Positions 12,340 to 24,200 of a stretch of 64,000 nt of DNA are shown one piece after another. The position numbers were made by a program, and so were the translations under genes. The notes beneath the pieces are model-generated. The model ran no database searches. It saw only the letters and a program-made list of their open reading frames with translations, and was not told where the DNA came from. How positions within the stretch are numbered: the stretch's first letter is position 1; each line of letters starts with the position of its first letter. Source of the DNA: Pontederia crassipes (lineage: Eukaryota > Streptophyta > Magnoliopsida > Commelinales > Pontederiaceae); NCBI GenBank assembly GCA_030549335.1, contig CM060188.1, positions 16,619,501-16,683,500 on the forward strand, read 5' to 3'.

Positions 12340-12893
12340 ACAATATTAGGGTTGTGATAGCAGCTTGCCCCCACACTTTCATGATCATCCGATCTGAGAT
12401 GGATGAATTGGATCAGCGCACATCGGTTCAGGGTAGAGGATGGAGATGGTTTGGGAGCAAGACAGTTCAGCAATAGGGAGCAAGGTGGTTCGGCAGCAGG
12501 GCGGCCAAACTATGCGACAACCACGATCATCGAGTGTGCTGGAGACAATATGCGAGTGGCCAATCGATTTGCGACGCAAGCGAGTGGCTGATCTGCGATG
12601 AGCGAATGGCCGATCGATCTATGACTGGCCAAGGACGGCAACGATCGATTTGCGAGGGTGGAAGAAATCAATCTGCACGCGGGCGAGTCTACCTCCCTTC
12701 CTCCGATCGAGTCTTCCTCCTCCGACGTCGGGGCAATGATGCGCTTTGCATGACAACGGCGACGGAGCTCCGACGAGGGGGAAAGAGATCCTTGCAAGCG
12801 TACGGGAGAAAGAGATCCCTCCCTCGCGACGAGATCCCTCATAACCTTCTTCCCCTTGGCATCGGCACGATAGAGAAAAACGGGGGCGTCAGC

Positions 12894-12924
<31 letters not shown>

Positions 12925-13145
12925 GCTCGCGGAGGGACGACGCTTGCAGCAAAAAAGGGCCAATCGCCCCTACAAGCTCGTAGTGGGGGACCGCCACCCC
13001 TCTTTTTCTCACAAATCCGTCGTGCAGCCACCCTCCTTCGCAGTGAGCTTGTAGAGGGAGCCGCCCGTCCCTCTTTTTCTCACAGATCCGTTGCACCGCC
13101 AACCCCACCCCCATCTCCCCTCCCACCCCACTCCGACGAACCTGA
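12340..13145. repeat. GC-rich island with minisatellite-like repeats and poly-C tract
   Basis: About 800 bp of strikingly GC-rich DNA in an AT-rich intergenic region. Variants of GCGAGTGGCCGATCGAT and GATCGATTTGCGA recur from about 12550 to 12650. Variants of a phrase ending CCCTCTTTTTCTCACARATCCGT recur at about 12997 and 13066. A 30-nt C run is in the middle. The open frames here are low-complexity products of the repeats and poly-C. This is most likely the core of an unclassified transposon; no termini were identified. Confidence 0.55.
12893..12922. repeat. Poly-C tract, 30 nt
   Basis: A homopolymer of 30 C within the GC-rich island. The G-rich complementary strand could form a quadruplex. 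The length may be imprecise because such runs are difficult to sequence. Confidence 0.9.
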
Positions 13146-13556
13146 ACCACTAATATTCTTTAATTACTAAAAATAGTTTTACATAATTTTACAAAATTAA
13201 TTTAAATAATATATATAGAAAATATTAGTGCTACTCATTTTAAGGGCAGCATCATGTCCATTAATTATACCATGGATGGTGGATCACAATAATTATTCAA
13301 TTGGTTAGCACAAAAAATTATATATATATATATATATATAAGTCAATATTTCCATATGGATAAACTACTATATCAAGAAAAATTGAATTCGAGATTGATA
13401 TTAATTTGAGCGAACTTACATAAAATTACACATAAGTGACTTTTCTTAGTAATGCTATATTTTGAATTTATATTCTCATGATGTTTTATTATCAATATAA
13501 ATACAATTTTTAATGTTGACTATTTGTGTCAGAACGAATTCAAGGTACTTCATTTT

Positions 13557-14038
13557 CAGGGCTGGTTCTAGAGATTATAAATTTTATTTTGACATAAATA
13601 AAAAAAACAAGAATATATTAAGGTCTTTCTAACTTTTGATATGAAAACCTATAATTTTATCTTTAAAAATAGTTAGTTTATGAATATAAAAAAGACCAAA
13701 GAAATTGAGTGTAGCTTTTCAATGTAAAATATAAAACTAATGTTAATTGTGAAAAAAAAGTAACAAAAATACTATTTGATTAATTATGAGAAATTTTAAT
13801 TGAAGTATTATTGATTGTTGACAATGAATTCATAAATAAAATATAAAAAGATAAAACTATTTATTATTATAAGTTAATTACGATTTAGGTGAATGCTATT
13901 AGAAATGAAAGATAATATACATATTTATTGATGATTAAAATTAATAAAGATATTAAACTATTAAATAATAATAATAGTTTGATATTACTATTGCATGATT
14001 AAGAGGCCTTGTATAGATAGGGGTGTTGGATGGCTCCC

Positions 14039-14069
<31 letters not shown>

Positions 14070-14083
14070 TTAAGCCGGCCCTG
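13557..14083. mobile_element. Non-autonomous hAT-type element (527 bp)
   Basis: The ends are inverted: CAGGGCTGGTT at the left and, on the other strand, CAGGGCCGGCTT at the right. A perfect 8-bp target duplication, TTCATTTT, flanks the insert at 13549-13556 and 14084-14091, the size expected for hAT. The CAGGG-C-GG terminus resembles Tip100-like hAT elements. The interior is AT-rich and non-coding. A 30-nt C run lies next to the right terminus (G run reading inward from that end). It looks structurally complete as a non-autonomous copy. Confidence 0.85.
14040..14069. repeat. Poly-C tract, 30 nt, inside hAT element
   Basis: A run of 30 C starting 44 bp from the right end of the hAT-type element. 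Read from that terminus it is CAGGGCCGGCTTAA followed by poly-G. Confidence 0.9.
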
Positions 14084-14091
14084 TTCATTTT

Positions 14092-15281
14092 GCAGTAATT
14101 TTTTAAAAAGAAATCCGCTTTTTCTTAAGAATGAAGAAAGCCTTTTATTTTTTATCTTCGTGCACATCATGTACAAGATGACATAGTAATTGATTGTGAT
14201 GCAAAATCTATTGTAATTATTTATATGCCGCCAATTAACACAAATGGGAATCATATTCCCATAAGCTACAAGCTATTTTCACGTAGAACAACAAATTTAT
14301 CATATCTTTATTGTAACCTAAAAAAAAGTTATTGTATCTGAGTGCGAATACTTTTATGAAATGATAATATTATTTTTTTAGTGAAAATAATATCACCCAA
14401 AACAATGAAGAAGCAATGAGAAATGTTTTTGTTTATTTATTCTTGAATTAATTTTATTCGCTATATAAAACAATTAAATAATTTTATTGTCTAATTCTAG
14501 ATTTTAAAATAATCCACTGTTTTTTCTCTAAATTGTCCAGACCGTCCTTTCCTTCCGTTATTTATTTTGAAGGATAACACTGTCATTTGGAGATGTTAAA
14601 TGACAAAAGGCAAATTAGAAAAGACGAAGGAATATTTTAAAATTAAAATGCGCTGTAAAAGTAAATAACTGTTCAATTGACGTCATTGCCCTCGGTCGAT
14701 TAGCACAATTAGGCACGCAGATTACAAGCAAAATTTAATGGTTACGAACTGTAAATAAAAACAACTACAGTGGTGGAAACCGATTCGCTTTTAAATCGCT
14801 TACCTCCACCACACTGTCCACCACCTCCTATTTCAAATCCCACCACTCAACTCCAAAATCAAATATTTTAAATAAAAAAACCAAGCAAAAATAGGGAGAG
14901 AAAAATAGAAGGGGGATTCATATCGACGTCGCCGCTTCTCGAAGCAAAGCGATCAATCCTTTCGCCGCCTCATCACCGTTCCTGGCGTCCCCTCGCGGCG
15001 GAACCCTACCGTCGAACGCCGGGAACATGGTCCTCCCGACCGATGGGAACCTTCCACGTCGCCCCGCTGGCCGTACCCCACGCCGACGATCGTAGATTTC
15101 CGGTCGTCGCTTTCCCTCGATCCCAAGAGGTGCGTTCCTCCTCTCCTCCTCTTCTTTTTCCACTTCCCGCTCGAGCGGGGGGATGAGGTGAGAACTCCGC
15201 CTCCGATACCTCCTCCTTCTCCCTGACCCTTGCCGCATTCCGGCAGTCGCCGGTTCCCTCTCGCGATCGCCGTTCGGTTTC
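14092..15281 (+). promoter_or_regulatory. TPR-J gene upstream region and 5' leader
   Basis: The region is AT-rich to about 14880 and then sharply GC-rich toward the start codon. The GC-rich part (about 14920-15281) is probably the promoter-proximal region and leader. A possible small leader intron runs from a CAAGAG|GTGCGT donor near 15130 to a CCGGCAG acceptor at 15246, not certain. Short upstream ATGs are present, including an ATG-AGG-TGA minimal ORF at 15183. No other gene is seen. Confidence 0.4.
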
Positions 15282-18200
15282 ATGGATAGGTCCCGCCTAG
15301 TGCGGGGAGAAGACGGATCATCTGAAGGTTTCTTCGCTTCCCCTGCACCGTCCTTCCCCCATCCTCCTCCTCCCCCGTCGTCCTCTGGGAAGCCGTCCGG
15401 GGCTGCTGGGCTTTCTAAACCCCGCCTTGTTAAGGTGCGGAAGCATTTCGCTTCCTCTCGGGTGCGGCCCGCGGTGATCGCAGAGGCCGATGATGGCATT
15501 GGTTTCAACCCCTTCCGTCCTGGGATCGGCAATGTGGCGACGATTCCCGCACAAGGGGGTGATGGCAGTACAGCCCATGGGGTTGATGGGAAGCTTTATC
15601 AGTGGAAGCCGTTTGGTTCGGAAGCTGGGTTAATTCATCCTGGGAGTGTAAATTTGGACTCTTCAATGACTGGCGGTAATGTTTTTGTTTTTGGGAGTGG
15701 CGCAAAGAAAGGTTCTGATTCGGGATTGAGCTCAAGAGATGTTGCTTTAAAGTCTGGTGGCACTGACTCTGTGCCAAATCCGTCTATGAACAGTGCAGGA
15801 TCCGCATTTAGCTTTGGGACTGACCAAATTGGAGGTTTTTGTGCTGGTCCATTCACCTTTGGAAGTGCAATGAGTAGCTCTAGATCAGAGGGGAACTCAT
15901 TGGAGGATACAAGTGGTCAGATGCCTGATGTTTCAGAACCAATGAAATCCACAAGAACTTCCTTTGTCTTTGGTGCTAGTTCATTAAGAGACTTGAGTAA
16001 AGAAAGCGTTGGGACCATAGAGCATCCAAGTCATGTTCCAGAAGGCCTTGCATTTGGGAGTGGGGTAAAGGAAAGTTCAAATTCCCATCAGATTTCTCCA
16101 GTTAGTTCGAGTGAATCAGGTTCTGAGAGTTTTGATTCTGGAAAGCTCAAGAATGCAGCCTTTGTCTTCGGTTCAAGTGGTTTCACCAGATCGAAAGAGA
16201 ATAACTCTTGTTCTAAAACAACCTTTTCTAGCGAGAACAATGAAATCTCTGCTACAGACATACCTGGACCTGTTAGTGGTCTTGACAATTGTGTCATGGA
16301 TGCACCCATAAACCCAAGGGATGTTCAGTCAAATGGTTTTGGATCTTATACATCTCACACTGCTAATTCATCTACTGAAGTGCCCAAAACTAGAGATTAT
16401 CATTCAAGTAGTTTTGTCAGTACTGGTCGTGATAATGGTACATTTCCAATTGCAAGTGGAGTGGGGATGAGCTCTAATTTGAAAAGTTCATCTGATGTCT
16501 CTGGCGTAGGATCACTCCCACAGCTTCCTGATGAAATGGCGAAGCTGAACTTGCAGGGTTCCAGTAATTTGTATGCTTCAGTTAATGTAAAGCAATCTGA
16601 CAGGATGTCTGAACTTCATGATGATGCAAATAAATTTCATAGCAATGATCCTTTGAGCTTTGCTGGTGGTTTTGGAACTATGAAGTCTGAAAATTATGGT
16701 TTTGTTTTTACTGCTAGCTCTACAAGTAATGCCAGGAAAACTGTGAACAACAAAGACATGAAAGGAACCTTTAGGGAGAATAATTTGGTTTCTGATGCAG
16801 ATACATTTATACTTAAAACTGGTGTCAAGGTAAATTCTAGTTCCAACGAGAGTCCATCCACTGTTCCAGATGAATTTGTAGTTGAAAAGCTCCCTGATGA
16901 ATTGTCTGAGCTGAAGTTGCAGAATTCAGCTAATGAACATGTGAACGTATCTGAGGAAACAAAGCTAACTAGTCAGAGAAGCAATGAACATTTTGTCTTT
17001 GTTTCTAGTAGTAATGAAAATGCTCCTGGTTCATTATCTGAGACTCTGGTAGATAAGATTCCAGGAATTATAAATAATTTGAACAGGGGAACTGAACAAG
17101 CACCCCAAAAGATGAAAAATGAAAATGTGGACCAACCAGCTGGTGTTTTCATCTTTGGAAAAGATATGAACAAAGGGTCTACTTCGGGGGAGATGCTAAA
17201 TGCTTCATCTACGATCTTTACCAAGAGTTCCTCATCAGAATTCTCAGGTGACATGCAAAGAGAGAAGAGTGAAGGTTCTAAGGATGAGGACAATTCTACA
17301 AAACAAAATCATAACAATTTTGCATTTAAGGTCGGTGCGAGCAGTGAACCTAATAGTTTTACCTTTGGAACTACTGTCAAAGTTTCTAAGTCTAAGGGAG
17401 GCAGAACATTTAATATATTGTCCAATGACATGAAGTTGAATATTCAATCTGATAAAGGGCATATATCTGGCAATTCTCACACAACTACTGATGCACATTC
17501 AGGAACATGTGATCCACCAGAGTTTCAGACAGGTCACGATGAAGAAAGAAGCAGCATGGATGATTTTCGAACATATGACTCACATGGCTTTTCTAAGTTC
17601 ACACGGGAACATATGTCTTCTTTTGGTTCATCATCCTTTTCCTGTGATTCTGCAGCATATGGCAGGGACTTCACATTTACAAACACACGTGCTAAATCAG
17701 AAGTGCCATACTCACAATTTGTAGCCTCAAATCCAATTTCTTCTGGTTTAATGAGAGAGGGGTTGTTCACTGGGAAGGATCAAGGTGAACTATCCAGGAT
17801 GAAGGGAGGCAATAAAACTGCAAGAATGAAGAAAAAGAGAGGCAAATTGAGGCAACACTTTCCATTGCGTCAGAATTCAAATGCCCCATTTGCTTCAACA
17901 GACAAAGTTGTGGAGAACAAAGAACCTGAATCTCCTGGTGAATGTTCACCAATGGATTATTCTCCTTATCATGAGAATAGAATAGCAGATCAAGGTTCAA
18001 GAGAGGCTTCAGTAGCATCTGATGAAGTCTTTTGTACTTTTCCCTATGTCACGTCAATTGACACTCAAACCTCTTCTTCTATGGAGGAAAATTTTGTATA
18101 TGCAGCCAATCACTTGGACATTGGTAGGGATGCTAAAGGGAATCAGGAAGCATTTTCCAATAACTATAAATGCCACACTGAGTGCGAAATTGGTTTTAGG

Positions 18201-21200
18201 CCCTCTGGAGATGAAAAAGCTTTTGCACCTATTGACAATTTGGTTTCTGATTCCAGCAATATTTATCTTAATGGTGATGCTAATATTACTGCAATGGAAG
18301 CCGAAGCTTCCATTGGCTCTAACACTGAAACACAAGCTAATGGTGATGCAACATGCTTCACATTTGCCTTCAGCTCGAAGGGTTTTGATGGGTCTAACAT
18401 TAATTTCAGTGCATCATCTTTTTCTCAAGGTTTGCAATCAGGTTTGAAACACCGACGCAGGAGGAAACATCAGATAAAAGGTGGTCATGATTCTAACCTT
18501 TCCACTAAGAATGCTGATGTTCCTTCAGTTTTCTCCTCGTCAAATCTAATTCCAGTTGCCAAGACTTCTATGCAACCAAATCCTACCCAAGACCAAGAAA
18601 GCATATTATCTGCTACTCAAAGTGGAGATTATCACAAAGCTGAAGTAAATCCCAAACTAGAGGCTGGGGAATGTTCTTTGACCACAGATGCAGAAACTGT
18701 TGCCGAACAGGAAGCCTGTGAGAAATGGCGTCTCAGGTGTCTGAACACATTATTCTTTTAAATAATCTCTTATTATACTTTCCATGTAATACTAACTATC
18801 TGATGGATGGTAGGTTATATTTTTGTTAGGAAAAATGATGATTAAATGATAATGAATTCTTAGTTACCGTTCAAGTGCAAATTGAAATAATGTTACAAAT
18901 AAGAACTTTATCCATCTTATAGGCTACGACAATTATATGGAGCATCTATGATATTTGTTGCTTGGATTTGACTTTCTTGTTTTTGTTAGGGGCAACCAAG
19001 CATATGCAAATGGAGACCTGTCCAAAGCAGAGGAGTACTACACTCGTGGCATGAAATGCATTTCTCAGAAAGAAACCTCTGGAAGCTGCAATAGAGCATT
19101 AATGCTGTGCTATAGCAACCGTGCAGCAACAAGGATGTCCCTTGGGAGAATGAGGGAAGCTCTGAGAGATTGCATAATGGCTACTGCAATTGATCCAAGC
19201 TTCGTTCGTGCTCAAGTCAGGGCTGCAAAGTAAGTCTTCTGTACTCTCACATTGATAATTGTTTCCTGAAAAAGAAGGGGTGGATATCTGAATCTACTAG
19301 TATCGAACTAGATTACTCTGTCATTATTCTGTGAGAAGATTTAATAATTATTATAGCCTTCAGAACATCTTACTTGGGCTAGGTCCATGAAGTGGTGACT
19401 CAGTTGAGCAATGTTTTAACTGATAAATTCTCTGTAACTATATGGATTCGTCTGAAAAATGAAAACTAATAATAAATGAATGTTAAGATATAAAAAATTT
19501 TCCAACTTGAGTAAACAAATGACACATACATGACAAGTGGCAATTTGAATTTCTTCCAGCCCTTCTTTTCTGGATCAGGAAGCCGCAAATGGTTAGCACT
19601 TAAATTTGTGGTTTAATTTGTTTCATAAATGCTGTTTCCATGCTTCATATGGTTGAAAGATTTATAAGACTACAAGTAACAGTTAACACGAAGAGAATGA
19701 GAGGAATTTGTGAAACTAATGACATCTATATTTCAATCAAATGATTGTGTTCAGTTCATAATGTAGATATGTATACAGTTCAGTTCATAATGCTAGTCAT
19801 CCTTTCCCGTTTCGAAAAAAAAGATATGTATACAGTCTTTTCTTCAAAATTCTTGCAATGCAGTAAGCAAAATGTCTCTCTTTGAACATCCATAGCATGT
19901 TTTTGACAATGTAAAAAAGATTGGTCAAATATTTTTCTTTTGAAGAATGGAAGGATGGCACCAAAGCTTGAGCAGTCATCGATTTGATTAATGGCAAAAC
20001 TAAAAAAATAGTGATGTGTAATATTGTCCACATAACATATTTGTCCTAAACAGCAGTGGGTACCCATCTCGATTTGTATGAGCCAAGTAAAGATCTTGAC
20101 CTTCTGCGGTTGCCAACAATCCGATGTGATAGTGGGGGTGATGGTAGATGTTAACATCATTTGCGTGTATAGTCTTCTCGCCGAGAAGTTTTCAGCAAGC
20201 CACGCCTATCCATCCCTCCCTAGAGTCATATGGCCGAAGTTTGGATAATCTGTCTAGCATGGAGACGAAATTCCTGGAATACTGATGTGAGAATGTTGCT
20301 CTGAATTGTAGTCACATCCCCAAGAGAGGCCACTCTGGTAACATTCAAAAGAAAAAAATGCACAGATGTCTTTCCCTGGGTCCTTGATGCATCTAATCCA
20401 CCAGGCCAAGAGAGCTCGGTCCAAGGAAGGTTTTGCGTGCCAAGGCTGTTGTCAGAGATAGGGTGACTAACCTTTCGTCATCTTGCCAGGTGGGTTCCCC
20501 CACTCTTGGACCCATTGTTTTGTCACAAGAATACCTAGCATGTCAATGCGCTTCTCCACCTAGGTGGGCATTCTGAGAACTGACTCATAATAGATTGGGA
20601 TGGAGGAAAGAATATATATTTGAGCAAGCATTAGTTGCCCACCCTTTGACAATAGTTTTGGATTTCCACCCTTGCAGTTTGTGCTCAAGGGGCCCCATGA
20701 CTGGGAACTAACTCTGTGAGCCCTTGCATTTGTCTGAGAGGGGAAGTTTAAATATGTGTGGGGAGGAACCACAGCGGAGTGGGCAATTCTGCAGCACAAG
20801 TAGACAGCTCCTCTGTGGGCATCACAAAAAGTATAAAAGTAGACTTCGCATGATTAATGCATTGCTTGGAGACCTCTCCAAATACCTATGCACTCGACTT
20901 CAGCAACCGCTCCCGTGTTAAACAAAAGCGTATCATCTTCGTACTGGAGGAGAAAAGTGATGGTGGCCTGGTCATGTGGCGGAGGTGAGCCTGCCCAGCA
21001 TGCCTCAAAGGAGATTCAGACAACGTGTGCGCTGTTAGAACAAAAAGCATAGGAGCTAGGGGTCGGACCTGATGCACAATACAAAAGCCCATGAAATTGA
21101 ATTGTACACCTTTGAAATGTCTACCTTGCCTTTGAAAAGTCTACCTTCCACATTAGTCTCTTCTGTCCTTTGCACCTGTCATGATGTAATGCTCTCTGAG

Positions 21201-24200
21201 GCTATTCCGTAATTGTCAAGGATGGAGTGCTACTGATGAATGATGCCTGCACCAGGTGAACTAAGCAGTCCAGTAATTCTGTTGGCTAGTACCTTGGCCC
21301 TGATGACATATGGCATTAGAATGCAATTGGCCAAAAGTCCACCTGTTCTGCAGAATGTAAACATATTGTCGGAAATTCTTTGCTTTGTTTTTGACCCCTG
21401 AGCTACTGGTTTCAGTGAGCTTCTTATTGTATAGTTTGTTTCCTGCTTACACTTTCAAATGATCAGAACAATGGGTACTTGTTTAATAAATAGCTCTTCA
21501 GAGATATTTCCTTCCGAATCGCCTTTAACTTATGGAGCCTGTATATCTCGTGGAAAACTAAATAAATATTCAGCACTTTATTAGAATCATAAGTAGTACT
21601 GAACCTATTCTATTGATTACATGTAGTTGTTATCTTTCTCTGGGAGAAATTGAGAATGCTGCAAAGCTTTTCAAGAAATGTTTGCAATCAGATGAAAACA
21701 GAATTCTAGATCAGAAAATCTTGGTAGAAGTTTCTGAAGGTGAGAGAAAAACTCAGGTAAGAGTTCTATTCCTTTCGTTGCACAGTGAACATTCTGCTAC
21801 ATTCAAGTTATTAAGTTTTTACAAATATGAAATGAGTTGCACTTTTTAATGGCCTGTTATAAGAGTTATCACTACCTGCTTATTTTCCCATTAGACTATA
21901 AAAGGTTCCTGTATCTTGGAAACTTTCAGCCACGGTTCATTGACCTATTGTCATCAAATGATGAGGCCTCCAAGGCTATCTAGATTGCATTAAAATTTGG
22001 TGATCTATATTGCTCTGGTTTGCCAATTTTTTTCAATTTAAAGTGGCACTGAAAATTTGCATTCTAGATACCATACAATACAATTATAGTTAGTTTCTCT
22101 AAAAAGGAATAAAATGTCTCACTTGAGGCGACTACAATGAGCTTATACTTTAATTAGTAAAACCTGCTGAACGTATCATGTAAATGCACCCTTGAATGCC
22201 TTAATACTTTCAACAATATGGAGCCCAACAGAGATAAGTGTTCTTTTCTCCACGTAACCTGTTTCTATTTTTGCTTTTGGGTAAGTGGGTTCTATCTGTG
22301 TTGTTTTGTATGGGATCACATGCAAATTTGCATTATTTTTTCTTTTGATGTGAGTTATGTTGAAGTTCTATCCTTCTATAACAGCAAGTCTCAGATTATA
22401 TAGTTCAGTTTGAAGAGCTGCTACAGAAAAGAACATCAAATGAAGCAGTGATAGCCTTACGCTCAATCTGTGAGGCTCTTCTGATAAGTCCACATTCAGA
22501 GAGATTAATGGAAAGAAAGGCAGATGCACTTTTGATGGTTAGAAATCTTTTCTTCTCCATCTGACTTCTTGTTACTTTTTTTATGTAAAGAGATCAATGT
22601 TGCCATTCTTACCTGGTGTTCTTGAAAAATAATTCTTTTTGACAACATTTTCTTTGGTCTAATAGCTGCAGAGATATGATGATGTGATTCAATTCTGCGA
22701 GCAGACTATGGAACTGGCTCAAAAAAATCTTGAATCAAATGGAGCTGATGTGCAGTTTGGCAACAATTCACAGAATTCTCCTGTAAGAACCTGGCGTTGG
22801 CATGTGTTAGGAAAGGCGTATTTCTATTTAGGAAAACTTGAGGAAGCACTGGAGTTGCTTAAGAAACATGAACAAGTGAAAGTGAAAATGGATGAGTATG
22901 TTGATACATTTCTTTAGTTTTTTTTTTGTCATGTTTAATATATCTATTGAAGTTTGTTTTCTAGTAATTCTCATTCTGCACAGTGGCGAGGGTCTCGTTT
23001 CTTCAACGTCATTGTTTACCACCATAAATGAACTCTTGCGACTTAAGGTAATTGAATGCATTTGCATCGTTAACGAATTTATGAGTAGGCTTCATAACTT
23101 ATTTTGCCGACCTCACCTAGTGGGATAAGGCTTTGTTGTTGTTGTTGTTGTTGCTTCATAACTTATTTTCTGTCTGCTAGATGGCATTTGTTGTTTCCTT
23201 CTCCTCTTGAATCTTCATTGTAGGTTTTCCTCAAGAAAGAATGTTTTGTCATCTTTTCTTGTCAAAAAGTTTGCTCATCCCCTTTCTTCTTCGGGAATGG
23301 GGTTTTGGTTAGCTTACTTTTCCTTTTTTTTTCTGCTCTCTCCTTGAGAGCCCACACTTGTATATTATTCCCATTTCATAGTTATATATGTAAATCAATT
23401 CCATGATGAGTACTGTTTTACCCACTCCGGCTCCCCCAAATAGTCCTATTTTTTCCTCTAAATGACAACCACATAACTTGGAGGTCATCCTTTTTCCTCT
23501 CCAAAAAAAAAGTTTGATCATCCCAACTGTCACTGGTTCATGATATTTATTGAGCTGGTGCTATTGTGGTAGTAACTGTAATATAACTATAAGTTTTAGT
23601 TAATTTTGTTTTCTTGTAGATTCTAAACCTAATTTTATGAATCAAACTTCATAGCCAAGTTCTTTTTAGATTAATTAAACTTCATGATATGACCCTAGTC
23701 TTGCTTAGATTCGTCATTAGAACAAATGCATTGACTTGTATAATGTTCGTTTTCTCTTCTTCATAGCTAAGTTTCTTTGATAAGCTCATATATGGATGTA
23801 TATTTGGAGACTGATTCTTATATTTACAAGGAAATCATGATTTTATGGATTGAGAACCCTTCTTGTTCTTCAGATAAGCTTTCCCTTATTTTAGTGTTCT
23901 TGTACAGCTATGGTGACTTGATATGACATCAGCTTTCCAATAATGCATTCTCGTAGTGCCTTTTCCCCCATTCATAGTTGAAACTTAACTGAACAGACAA
24001 CTTATTCCATAAATCATTGTACGTGAAAAATGCACAAATGTCGGAATATCCCCAGGGCCTGTCTCAAAATATTTAATAATCCTTTCCCAACTCTACCCTT
24101 TCAAATAGGATCTATGAAATGTATGTTCCCTTTGCTTGCAGGTTGCTGGGAATGAAGCTTTTCAAGCTGGAAGGCATTCAGAGGCAGTTGAACACTATAC

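Noticed and set aside
12510-13150. Open frames over the GC-rich island, including poly-Pro and poly-Gly stretches
   Set aside because: They are products of the C homopolymer and internal repeats, have no family resemblance, and overlap on both strands.
14918-15532. 204-codon minus-strand frame opposite the TPR-J start
   Set aside because: It is the antisense shadow of a GC-rich leader and exon 1, with low-complexity Arg/Gly content and no recognised domain.
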